This document shows, piece after piece, positions 41,601-54,700 of a DNA stretch of 64,000 nucleotides. Each line of letters begins with the position of its first letter. Position 1 is the first letter of the stretch. The translations under genes and the position numbers were made by a program. The notes under the pieces are model-generated. The model had not been told where the DNA came from and did not search any database. It saw nothing but the letters and a program-made list of their open reading frames with translations. The stretch is from Liolophura sinensis (Eukaryota > Mollusca > Polyplacophora > Chitonida > Chitonidae). The stretch spans positions 28,777,732-28,841,731 of the forward strand of contig NC_088304.1 of NCBI RefSeq assembly GCF_032854445.1. Reading direction: 5' to 3'.

Positions 41601-44600
41601 ACAGGAAGCAAATCCAGATTATTGGTACACATATCCGATGTGTAGAATGAATGAATGATTATGGCTTAACGCCACATCGGCAATATTTCAGCCATACCGT
41701 GGCGATCCGATGTGTAGACAATAGAACTAATACAAATTTGCCAGAAAAGTAACAATGTAATACAGTTACCCCTAATTCATTTAATTTCATGTCTCAAGAA
41801 TACACAGGTTCTCTTTTTTTCTCATGGTTATAATTTATAATTTATACATACATATCTGTTATTTGCCTAAAAAAAAAAGCAAAAACTGAGAAAAATGTTA
41901 TTTTTTGCTTTCAGCTCTACTAATATCGGTCCTAAAAATTAGAATTACAAGTAACTGGAAGGATCCAATTTATTCAGGGTCTACCATATTTACATTCAGT
42001 CCAGTTGTCTGTATACCATTCAGTTATGATTGTGTCTAAAATCATTATCAACATTTTATAGTTTATATTCACTGAAAATGTGACCAGTTTTGAACAGTGC
42101 ATTTGTGTAATTTTTGCACTGGAAATGTGAGAGTCAATTGTCAGTATTGGCAGGCAACATTTGCAAGCAATATTTGCACGTATGTTACCTATTTATAGCT
42201 CCTTTGGTGGTGAAAAGTATGTTCATGTACATGTGGCCACACATGTCTTCTGTAGCTGCTTTACCGCTACTTCTGTAGCTGCTTTACCGCTACTTCTATA
42301 GCTGCTTTACCGCTACTTCTATAGCTGCTTTACTGCTCCTTCTGTAGCTGCTTTACCGCTCCTTCTATAGCTGCTTTACTGCTCCTTCTATTGCTGCTTT
42401 ACCGCTACTTCTATAGCTGCTTTACTGCTCCTTCTATTGCTGCTTTACCGCTACTTCTATAGCTGCTTTACCGCTCCTTCTATTGCTGCTTTACCGCTAC
42501 TTCTATAGCTGCTTTACCGCTCCTTCTGTAGCTGCTTTACCGCTCCTTCTATAGCTGCTTTGCCGTGTCTTTTGTAGCTGCTTTGCCGCTCCTTCTGTAG
42601 CTGCTTTACCACTCCTTCTATAGCTGCTTTACCGCTACTTCTATAGCTGCTTTACCGCTCCTTCTATTGCTGCTTTACCGCTACTTCTATAGCTGCTTTA
42701 CCGCTCCTTCTATTGCTGCTTTACCGCTACTTCTATAGCTGCTTTACCGCTCCTTCTGTAGCTGCTTTACCGCTCCTTCTATAGCTGCTTTGCCGTGTCT
42801 TTTGTAGCTGCTTTGCCGCTCCTTCTGTAGCTGCTTTACCACTCCTTCTATAGCTGCTTTACCGCTACTTCTATAGCTGCTTTACCGCTCCTTCTATTGC
42901 TGCTTTACCGCTACTTCTATAGCTGCTTTACCGCTACTTCTATAGCTGCTTTACCGCTCCTTCTATAGCTGCTTTACCGCTCCTTCTATAGCTGCTTTAC
43001 CGCTCCTTCTATTGCTGCTTTGCCGTGTCTTTTGTAGCTGCTTTGCCGCTCCTTCTGTAGCTGCTTTGCCGCTACTTCTGTAGCTGCTTTACTGCTCCTT
43101 CTTTTGCTGCTTTACCGCTCCTCCTGTAACTGCTTTACCGCATCTTCTGTAGCTGCTTTACCGCTCCTTCTATAGCTGCTTTGCTGCGTCTTCTGTAGCT
43201 ACCTTACCGCTCCTTCCATAGCTGCTTTACTGCTCCTTCTATGGCTGCTCTAATGCTGTTGTTTATTACATAACCAGAGGAAACTGGGCCAAGGGCCTGG
43301 GGATTCAATGTTGTCAAAATAAACAGTAACACCTTTTGCAGAAAGTGAATCTGTTTTGATTTTGGGTTGTTCTTAGAGCGGTTGTTTTGGGTTGCCATGT
43401 AGTCCAGAAATGTCAGAGTTTGCTGACTGGAGATGCTGGGTCATCTGTCTGGATAGCTTTTGCATGAAGCTTCCTGTGCTGAGGACGCACTTGGTGAACC
43501 TGGAAGGAACACCATCTGTAATAAATTACACCAGGCTCTTTAAAACCATCCCCAGTTGATCAAGCAATAGTTTTTGTCAATGTAATGCTTAAGTGTGTTT
43601 ACTGCTACTTCCTGGATGCCTATTTCAAATTGTATCAAGTCTCTATCCTTTGATATATACAGCTAACATGCCTTCTAGCTTTTAAAAGGATATCTTGATT
43701 ATGACTATTGAAAGGAGGATTGGATGCTATTTATGCCACTCATTCATCTTTTCCATAGTTTTATTGCTCAGTATATCATTAATTTTGATAGCTATATTGC
43801 TTACTCCTGATAGCTATATTGCTTACCCCTGATAGCTATATTGCTTACTCTTGAAAGCTGTATTGCTGAGTCCTCCTACAGTTTATTGCTCACTATGAAG
43901 CAGTATTACTGTTCAGGCCACATTGCTCAACTCCTCTTTTCCTTTCAAATTTTTTTCTCAGCATATTTTATTTCTTTAAACATTTAGCTGCTGTAAGCAT
44001 TTTTAACAGTTTCAACGATGCCTTTGGAACAAGTTTTGGGGGGCTTTGTCAGAATTTTTAGGTATATGAACTGTTGTGATTTAGCAAAACGATTAAAATC
44101 AGTTTTCCTCTGTTATAATGGAACACAATTTGTCTATGTTGTGCATTATCATGGTACACATTTTGTGTATTTTGTGCATCACCATGGTACACCATTTGTG
44201 TATGTTGTGCATTACCATGGTACACCATTTGTGTATGTTGTGCATCACCATGGTACACCATTTGTGTATGTTGTGCATCACCATGGTACACCATTTGTGT
44301 GTGTTGTGATATTCATGAGGATATGTCAATGCATTCTACACTGTACATATTTTGGGACATGATTTTCTAGTGGCAAAAGTTTCCTGTCACTGAGCACTGT
44401 GAGAAAGGGTTATGATTACTCCGCTTTTATTTAAAGCTTATAATTTACTTTTAGTGTGTTTGACGGAGTGGCCTGCATCTCTCAAGTCATCAGAGTGTCA
44501 TGTCTAGTGAATGTAATATTGTGACCAGATTGTAACAGACTGAAACAGGAAAGCAGTTGCAGTTATTGGTAACATCGCGAGCAGACCAAACAGGAAAGCA

Positions 44601-47600
44601 GTTGCAGTTATTGGTAACATCGCGAGCAGACCAGACACATTGCGCAGTGATTCTGATTTATTTTGGTGATTCATTGAGAGAAAATGGCATATTTTTCAAG
44701 AGCTTCATGTGATTCAATGTTGAGTGCAGTTGGTTGTGTTGCAAATTATGAGGTGAAGGTTGGGCCAGAGCACTGTTGTTTTGCAAATTGCACTGTGTAC
44801 ACTAATTGTGTTTGCATATCCTTAAGAGGAAACATTTCGGGAACTTCATGGATGTACATGTAGTAAATGTTGTTAGGGCATAGTTATGTATTAATTGTTG
44901 AGACGCCACAACTCAGCAATACATGTACTTACTGTTGTGCAAGTAGTTTCTTGTTTTGTTACGCACTGAGCTATTTCAACAGCCAAGCTCGTTAAAGGTC
45001 ACCTGTAATTTCCTTCTCTTTTGCTTAGTTGTTTTCATGTATCGTGTTCATGTTAACTCAGGAATTGGTTGTTTATTCCTGTCCCAGGTTTGCTGAACCC
45101 TTTGAAATCTGATCCAGTATCGTGCTGAACATCAATTCATCAAAGAATTATGAGCCACCTTGGCAGCCTTATGTTATTGTGTGTGTTGCATTGCAGTACT
45201 CATCCAGCGTTTCAGCCATTGATTTCATATCAGGTAGCCTTAGTAATGTTGTCATGGTGATGTTGTCATGCCATACTGTACCACTTCATGACTCACCCAG
45301 GAATTACAGCAGCCTACAGACTTCATTATGGTGATTATTAGGCCACTGTTAAAAAAAAAAAAATTGATTTATTTTGAACAGTAAGTTTATTGGCTTTTCC
45401 CATTAGTATTATTAATCAGCTTCACCCTTTCATTGCATTAGTTTGACCCACTAGTTTCATTACTTTGAGCATGGAAATGTTCAATTATCTTACCATGAAA
45501 GTTCCATTACAAGGACCATGGAAAAATTTCATTACAAGGACCAGAAAAAAATCCCAAGTACCAGGAAAAGTTCCATTACATTGTCCATGGAAAAGTTCCA
45601 TTAGTTTACATTTGTGATGGAAAAGTGGCATTAGGACAGCGTCTGTTACATTGGCCGAGGAAAAGTTCCATTACAAGGACCATGGAAAAAACTCCATTGC
45701 AAGGACCATGGAAAAGCTCCATTACAGAGACCATGGAAAAGTTCCATTACAAGGACCATGAAAAGATCCATGACGGTGACCATGGAAAAGATCCATGACA
45801 GTGACCATGGAAAAGCTCCATTACAGAGACCATGGAAAAGTTCCATTACAATGACCATGAAAAGATCCATTACGGTGACCATAGAAAGATCTATGACAGG
45901 GACCTTGGAAATGTTCCATGACCATGGAAAGATCCATGACAGGGACCATGAAAAAGTTCCATCATCGAGTATTTATCGTTGTGTTGATAAGTTCCATTCC
46001 AAGAAAAGATTCATATTGCTGTCCACTATCTTGACCATGGACAAGTTCTGTTAACTTGAGCATTTCATGTAGATTCATTATCTTGAATATTAAAAAGTCC
46101 CAATATCTGGTTTGTGCTTTGAGGGTTTCAGATGGGACTGTAGCATAGCAACTGCTTTTTGAGTATGAAAGAACAGAATGTTAAACGTTATAATATTGTC
46201 ACCAATCAGTCAGCTTAAGAGAAAATACACTGAGTAAAAAATTCTCGCCCTGCAAAAGCATTTTTCAGAATGAAATGATGAGGAAACAAGAAACTAACAA
46301 TTTGATGACAGTGGCCTTAACCAGTGTGGCCTACCCCCCCAGGGTCTGTGGTTCGCTAATGTAGTATTGACAGCTTCTCTCACAAATTGATACACTGCCG
46401 TTAATAACCTTGCAACCTCCAGGGGCTAAAAAAGGTAACAAGCTGGTTACTGTACAATAATTAGTACAAGGTTACGTAATTTACCATGGAGTAGAAAGGT
46501 TTTGATTCCACTTATCCCATATTTGTGCCTGGGGCAGTGCTGTACTATGACACAGACTCGTTAATTGCTGTTGCCTTGATTACAAAAGGTGAAATGAAGG
46601 AAAAATGTCTTCTGTAAAAAACACTGTGTAGGGTTTAGTACATATGTACGTGTAATACTGTACATGTATGTTAGTTCGGGTACATGTATGACATGTAGGG
46701 CGTTGCGTCGTGGGACATCTGAGGTGACATGGCGTGTCAGTAAACCAGGGCCATATCTAGAAAACCACTATTGGTTCTGATCCCAAACTTTAATAGTGAC
46801 ATTGTGATTGTGCATAATGAAATTTTAAAGATGCAACTCAAAATGAAGCTTTCTAAGAGCTTTCAAGTCTGTGAATGATTGAAACTGATATGAAAACTTT
46901 TTTTTTTTTTTTAACTTTTTATTGGTAAATCATCATATTTTTGTTTAATTTACTTGTTAGTTTTAATACAGCTTGTTTAGTTTAGGAGGCAAACAGGTTG
47001 GGAACCCAAATGTTTTCCTGGACCAAAGTGACTCTAGACATGGCCCTGGGAACTGACATCCCTAGTCAGTCCACTACATCTGTCATTTTCTATAAATGAC
47101 GCTACAGTATGCACAGAAATGAAATGTTTTCTCTTTACACATTTGAGCTCTGATCACATTGTCTATTTCTACTTGAAAACCCTGCACAAAGTTAGGTGGC
47201 TGAATTCAAAGCAGGAATACATGTATTTCATAATTATCATATGGTTCAAATAATTGGAGTGTCGAAAGTAGGCACCTAGACAGCTCTTTTCTTTTTGAAC
47301 ACCCTGATTATAACGTCATAAGCATGTAAGTTTCAGCGCAAGAGGCTGTAGACTTGACGGGAAAGCTTAACTCCAGCTAATCCTGTGTTCTGGGTCCAAA
47401 TGGGTAGAAATTTTGGCATAGTCTATATCTTACCTTGCTCAAAAACTACATGTATGCAGCATGTCTTGCTGTTAATTCTGTTCAACATGTAGTTATAGTT
47501 ATCTGTAGTTATATATATAACTGATCTTCATAACTTTAATTATCATACAATTTTCATTAATGCATAAGCTGTGTTGTCATCGATTCAGCTATTGATGCTG

Positions 47601-50600
47601 TATGTGTCCAACTTTTCGCATATTTGCAAGGTGTTTATTCAAGAATAATCTGAAGGTACATGTATTATTCTGTGTAAACTGATAAAATTATTCATTTGTG
47701 AAACCCTGAAATTGGCCTATCCAACTTATGTAGTTTTGTCTCCAGAATCAAATTAAAAACGTGCACAAATTGCACTGAAAGTTGCTCTTTTAGATGTGAA
47801 AGGGCTGAGGAAGTCTGGTAGAAGAAGTCTAGACTTCCATTCCAGTCCTCGTGACGTGTAAACTGAATAACAAAGAAACCTAAGGTTGAAACGGTTAAAG
47901 GTTTAGTGTGATTGGTATTCATTTATATAACCTTGACCTTTGTCAAGGTTTCCAAGTAGTATTATCAGTCCCACATGATGAATATGCATTACAACTTTCA
48001 TATTCACCGTAAGGTAAAATAGAAAACCTGAATGTCACCAAGAAATTCATGTTGAAAGTACAGAGTACCCTAACTGACCTAAAATTTCGTTTATGACTCA
48101 ATTTTCGATTCTCTGAGTTCTGTTGATTTTAGAAAGGTGTTTTGAGGTTTGATTGGAAGGTAGGGTGATATCCTTCTGGAAAATGTAAATTTTAGTGCCA
48201 GAAGTAATACATGTATCTCCTGACATTTATTAGCGTCCAAAAATTCTCCTTTGTGTTCAAATTATTAGGTCATTTAGGGTACTTCTGTTATATTAAGGTG
48301 AGTGCAGTCTTTTGCGGATATAGCCAATTACATCTTAGAGGCCAAGTGCTTTGTTTTTGAAATAATCTTGACTGATTCCATCAAGGAAAATTCCCTCAAA
48401 GTATTCAGCATTTGTTTTCATTCCTTTGCTGACTTTGTCGTCAAGCTGGTGAGGTTCTTATTGACCCAGTAAGGCTTCCATATTCAAGTTGCAAATGATG
48501 TGAGCTCAGATTCACATCTTTCAGGGTTTTATGACAACTTTAGGCTACTTGTTTCCTCAGGTTGTTGATCTGTCAGTATTTTCCTACAAAAATAAATCTT
48601 CCCCCTTCTTTCAGTTTAACGAGTCTCGAGTACACCATAAATTCTGAAATAATGAAAGAAATAATACATTTGTGAGGAAATCTTCATCTACTCTGCCACT
48701 TTCAATACTAATGGAATTTGGTTTTGCATTACAGCTGTGGATTGTGAAGTCTCCGACTGGTACAACTGGAAGCCATGTAACAACCCATGCGGCTTGGGGT
48801 CACAGGAGCGGAGGAGAGAGGTTACGCGACCTGCCCAAAATGGTGGAAGAGCCTGTCCAGTTTTACGAGAAAAAAGGGCCTGTATTGGAACAAATGATGA
48901 GGAGTGTTTACAGCAAAGTGTTGAGTATCAAGGGAAAGAACTCAGGGGTATGTTTACTTTTTTCCTATTAAAATATAGAAATGTGTACTTATTTCGACTG
49001 ACAATAAAAAATGTTTTGAGAAGGCGAGGGAACAGCTGGCATTTTAGGCTACAAGCAAAAATGGTATATACATGTACAATCATAACAATAAAATAACTAC
49101 ATTGTACATGTAGGTGCAAAAAGGCAAACATTTTGCGTAGAAGATGTGTGATAGCACACTGCAAGCATAAAGACATTTTGGGTAGAAGATGTGTGATAGC
49201 ACACTGCAAGCATAAAGACATTTTGCGTAGAAGATGTGTGATAGCACACTGCAAGCATAAAGACATTTTGCGTAGAAGATGTGTGATAGCACACTGCAAG
49301 CATAAAGACATTTTGGGTAGAAGATGTGTGATAGCACACTGCAAGCATAAAGACATTTTGCGTAGAAGATGTGTGATAGCACACTGCAAGCATAAAGACA
49401 TTTTGGGTAGAAGATGTGTGATAGCACACTGCAAGCATAAAGACATTTTGCGTAGAAGATGTGTGATAGCACACTGCAAGCATAAAGACATTTTGCGTAG
49501 AAGATGTGTGATAGCACACTGCAAGCATAAAGACATTTTGGGTAGAAGATGTGTGATAGCACACTGCAAGCATAAAGACATTTTGCGTGGAAGATGTGTG
49601 ATAGCACACTGCAAGCATAAAGACGTTTTGGGTAGAAAATGTGTGATAGCACACTGCAAGCATAAAGACATTTTGGGTAGAAGATGTGTGATAGCACACT
49701 GCAGGCATAAAGACGTTTTGGGTAGATGATGTGTGATAGCACACTGGAAGCATGAAGGCCTTTTGGGTAACATGTAAGTGTTGAAAACTACAGATTGCAA
49801 AAATGTTGGTATGCGAAGACGAAAATGGCAGGATATATATAACGAAGACTTCAAGTGTGCTGACAAAATGTTGAAGATGAAGACCTTTGAGTTTGTTTTC
49901 TTGTGGAGACAAAATGTTGGAAGTTTATGAAGCAGGAAAATGTTAGTGCGAGTGTGCAGACAAACTGTTGGGAGCTTTTAATAGAAAGAAGATGTTTGTA
50001 TGTTCAGACAAAATGCTGGAAACTTATGAAGAGAGATGTTTGTATGTGGTCAGAAGAGACGGGAAGCTTATGAAGAGAGAAGATATGCGCAGACATAATA
50101 TTGGAAGATATTTTTGTGCATTTAACTGTGAGCAGACATGTTGGAAGTTATAAAGACAAGTGTGCACAGGCAAATGTTGGAAGCTTATGAAGGGAGAAAA
50201 TTTTGTGTGTGTGCAGACGAAATGTTGGAAGCTTATGAAGAGAACAAAATTGTGTGTGTGTGCAGACAAAATGTTGGAAGCTTATGAAGGGAGAAGATTT
50301 TGTGTGTGTGTGCAGACAAAATGTTGGAAGCTTATGAACTGAGAATATTTAGTGTGTGTGCAGACAAAATGTTGGAAGCTTATGAAGGGAAAAGATTTTG
50401 TGTGTGCAGACAACATGTTGGAAGCTTATGAAGGGAGAAGATTTTGTGTGTGTGTGCAGACAAAATGCTGGAAGCTTATGAACTGAGAATATTTAGTGTG
50501 TGTGCAGACAAAATGTTGGAAGCTTATGAAGGGAGAAGATTTTTTGTGTGTGCAGACAAAATGTTGGAAGCTCATGACGGGAAAAGATTTTGTGTGTGTG

Positions 50601-51712
50601 CAGACAACATGTTGGAAGCTTATGAAGGGAGAAGATTTTGTGTGCAGACAAAATGTTGGAAGCTTATGAATGAAGATTTTGTGTTTGTGCTGAAATGTTT
50701 ATGGTACAGTGAATTTGCCAGTCTCCACTGTTTAGGTGCATAGGCATGTTTTTGGCATTACAACATACTTAAGCTCTAAAACTGTCATGAATGATAGGAA
50801 TTAAAAGGGGGGAAAGTGTCTTGAGAACAAGCCAACAATCATTCATGGGCATTCTACATTGAGCACTGGAGGTAGAGATGTGGCTGGTTTTCTCATCAGG
50901 GTAGACAAACAGAGAAATCATTGATAAGTGACGTCAGAAATGAGGCTGAGAAATTTGTGGCATTCATTCTCACTAAACAAATCGCCTTAACATTTGCCAG
51001 GCGTCAAGATGGGGCAGAGAATATGCCATTATAGCGAGTACAGTACCTTCGCTTGTGTACCAATGAATAATGACAGACATAAGACACTTTACTGAGTTTG
51101 ATGTACACTGTACATCTATATATGTATTTGGTTAGTAAAGGTTTTATAACACATTAGAGCATACATTATTCAAATCATCTAGAACTTCAAGGATGTTTTG
51201 TATTAAAAGTCCTGTATTAAAATGACATGAAAATTGTGCACGAAATGTACAATTTTGGAGGTATGTCAAGTATTACTTTTGGAGATGAAACTGACATTTT
51301 CCCATCAGGATATTGTCATATTTTCCACACAAACCTTAACAGACTGTTTTTAAAGATCAGTGCAACTCTCAGAATCAGGAAAATTAGAAAACTTAGAAAC
51401 TTAAGTAAATGAAGGTAATAAATAAATACATGTACACTGTAATGCTTTTTATACCTTTTGTAATGTACCATTTAAATAAAAAAACTGGGGTGCTATTTTA
51501 TGACATTAACATTTAATATTATTTTTAATAAATTTTATATACATGATCCAGATTTTCTCTACTCTCTTGAATTTATATCTCAAATCTGTCTCGATAAGCT
51601 CTTTTCAGGACCCCAAGGTCCCTAGCTAGACTGGAGCGGTATCACTGTCTGACCTATAACTTAATCACTGGATTGACATACAGCCAGCTTATTTGTATAG
51701 GTCAACACTGTC

Positions 51713-51778
<66 letters not shown>

Positions 51779-54700
51779 ATGTGCATACACACACACAGGT
51801 CTTTATATATGAACATGTAGTAAATTGTAGCTGTATTTTCTCAGGGCCACCAGTGTTGCTGTAATGTTATACATGCATAATAACATCTGTTAACATCGTG
51901 TATGTGTACACCGGAAAACCCTAAACAGGCAGGGAATGAAAACACAGTAGGTGGAAAATGCAGGAAATGAGGGTGGGTAGGGGGTGGATTGGGTGGTGGT
52001 GGCGAGCAAAGTCTCTGTGGGAATTCCTGTCTCGACCTTACATGTCTTAATAATGCAGATAGAAATGGCTGCATAGATTGCGACACCCTGATTTATCTAA
52101 TTTATGGGGCAGATATTAGTAGTGTTGATTGTAGAATATTACATTTCCTTACCAGCCTTTTGGAAAAGTAAAGATATGAGTATGCTGTTCATTAGATGGT
52201 CTAACCATGTGAGAAAAAGGAAACTCAATATTCCTGCTTCAATTATACATTGGCTAAAATAAGCAGACCAGGTGTCCCAAAAATCAGGAGAAATAGAGTA
52301 TTTTGATGTATGGTAAAGGACCTAAAATTTATCCCCAAAAAGAGCTTGTTTAGAGCTCAATGAATGTCATAAAATATGAATTTTGGTGCTGAAATTTTCT
52401 TTTTTGCCAGTAGGATATCACCCTACCTTCTGAAAGACCTACCTTTCAAAGATCAACAGAATTCTCAGAATTGGGCAAATGGAGCAACTTTGTCGTGGAC
52501 AAAGTTTAGATCTTTTTCAATACAGTAGCAATTGCTAAGGTATTTGTATTATCTTTCAGGGCCAAATCTGACACCGTAATCCAATTTTCCATTGCTGCTG
52601 TTATTGAAAATTGTTTACGGTGTGAGTAGGCAAAATTTAAAAAAGGAAGATGCTGTAAGACAAAAGGAAATAAGCCAATCTTGATCGGTATGAGAAAATT
52701 TTTGATTAACCACCGAGCGATCAGTTTTACATCAGTGATCAGTGATTTCATTTTTCCTACACCTATATCCTGAGAGACTGTCTCATAGTTGAAAAAAAAT
52801 ATTATAAATGACTGAAAATTTCATCCACAAAAGTGCATTTTTAGAGGCAAAAATATCACAAAATATTATTTTTGACTGAACATTAAAAGAGTGGAATATT
52901 ATCCCATGTTCCAAGCAAACCTCAAAACACCTTCTAAAATCAATACAGCTCACAGAATCAGGAAAAATGAACAAGTTAGTCATGGACTAAAATTATGGTC
53001 TTTTAGTATGATACCGCATAATACATTAATCAAGTTGAAAGATACATGTAAATTGAATTAACTGATGCTCCTGATTCCAAAATAAACTGGGAACCAGAGA
53101 ATTCATCCTGCAGGTATATATCATTTTACATTTCCATTATGTTCTTACTTGAGAATTCTTGTTTGTCTTACTTGAGGATTTGATTGATAGATGTTCACTG
53201 TCTTATGAAATCCTCATGTGTCTGTTACACCTGAATACAGGTGAATTTTACTCAACTTTTCTTTATGACCAAAGTTTTTACGCAATTTAAAACCAGGACA
53301 CCCATTATACTAAAACTCGTATTGTTTTAACAATACCTGACTTAACTGAATTAAAAATGTTGTGTGTGTGCAAAAAATTTCATTTCACACAAAGAGCTGG
53401 TTCAGATTTGAAATAAAACTTGTTGTAATTAAAGGATGGTTGTCAGATATAAAATGACATTGGCTTTTTTTTCAAAGCTGACATATGTACTTAAGTGACC
53501 TGTGTGTTCACAATTTTAACATAGCCTTTGAATATGCATTAAAGTGTTAATGAATATGCATTTATTTTCAGATTTACATTTAATTATTAAAATGGAAATG
53601 ATTAATGATAGTAATTTCTGGCTGACTGTAAATCTTCAACCTTTTCAACCACTAAAGCACTTTTTCCATTGGAATTTAGGAATACAATTATAATGAAAAT
53701 GATGCTAAAAGTGAATTGCTTGTGTCATTAAAGATACAAGCTTCACATAACATGCAAGTGATTTCTCTACACCTGATAGTTCTCTTAGAATGGTTTGAAA
53801 TGTGGTTGCAGAGGTGGATAAAAAGGTTGAAGACTAAGGGTTCATTAGTTATAGCAGTTTTTGTCTGCCGATCACTGAGATAAATAAACATTGTTTTTTC
53901 CTTTTAACAGAGGTTGCTAGAATTTTACCTGCTAAATATGGTGCCTACAGATCCGAGAAAAAATACGACCCATTCCAGGATCACTTGAGGAAGAATTTGT
54001 ACGGGCGACGATTTGTTGATCTCAGGAATGAGATTTTAGCCAGAACTTCGTAAGTAATGGTTTTATCAGTTTTGAATTAGTGGTTTATATGGCTGATTAC
54101 TGATTTGTGTCAAAATCCCAGCAGAGGTCTAGCTACATGTAACTACACTTCATGTAATTGGCACTATATGTGGTTAATAGAGACAAGGTTTTAATTCGAA
54201 GTCCAAGCTTACAAATTTAAACTTCAGAACATTTTTGGCACTTAAAAACAGAATTGGGGAAAATGGCTTTGACTGACAAGCAGCGACTTCCAGCCTCATG
54301 TGGGTAGCATTGTATAGTATGAAGGGATTACTGGTATTGCTGCAAAGTAAGACTATCTTACAGAATAAAACTGTATTTGAGGCAACTTTTAAGTTCAAAT
54401 TCTTTTATGGTGGAAGGTAGAAAAAGTCCAACCGTATTATGTGACCTGTCAAAAATGTTGGGAACTATTTTTGATTCCATTCACTATGACATGGGCGTCT
54501 GTAAAAATGTCATAAAAAGTAATTTAGAGTAGACGAATGAAAGATAAAATTGCCTCTGGAAAACTCTGAGACAGGTGATTGGTAAATTAATGTCAACAAA
54601 GGTTGCCTGACCTTTTTCATAAGTCACATGGCACAGTAGGACTGTTTTACCATTGACGTCGAAAGGGTTCCAACTCGAAAGTCCCCTATTAAAGATGTGA

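Larger units (their letters stand above)
17648..48734 (+). other. Intron 1 (about 31.1 kb), repeat-filled
   Basis: GTAAGT donor at 17648 and ACAG acceptor at 48731-48734. No further exon is needed for frame or domain continuity. The repeats in it are listed separately. Stretches in which I see nothing beyond unique AT-rich sequence and short homopolymers: 17650-19236, 19451-20224, 20500-21177, 21750-23900, 25380-26228, 26860-28060, 28245-29395, 30360-33190, 33740-35369, 35590-36110, 37365-38036, 38265-40380 (only a short CA run near 39825), 41710-42247, 43255-43765, 44635-45490, and 46060-47602. Confidence 0.8.
48948..53910 (+). other. Intron 2 (4963 bp)
   Basis: GTATGT donor at 48948 and AACAG acceptor ending at 53910. 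About a third is two neighbouring tandem arrays (49130-49765 and 49830-50700). It also holds a TA run near 51720 and four copies of short interspersed elements. 53020-53900 holds nothing recognisable. Confidence 0.85.

Noticed and set aside
44018-44362. 114-codon frame with histidine-rich HHHGTPFVYVV repeats, which looked metal-binding
   Set aside because: It is the 33-bp minisatellite in frame. The opposite strand is also open and there is no domain outside the repeat.
48068-48279. CCCTAA/TTAGGG ends read as interstitial telomere repeats
   Set aside because: Only one hexamer-like word occurs at each end, arranged as inverted termini with TA flanks, so a transposable element explains them better.
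48928-49912. Long minus-strand open frames (312, 271 and 220 codons) and a 198-codon plus-strand frame
   Set aside because: All derive from the 45-bp array, whose unit lacks stops in these frames. Openness in several frames at once is expected from a multiple-of-three unit, and no flanking domain exists.
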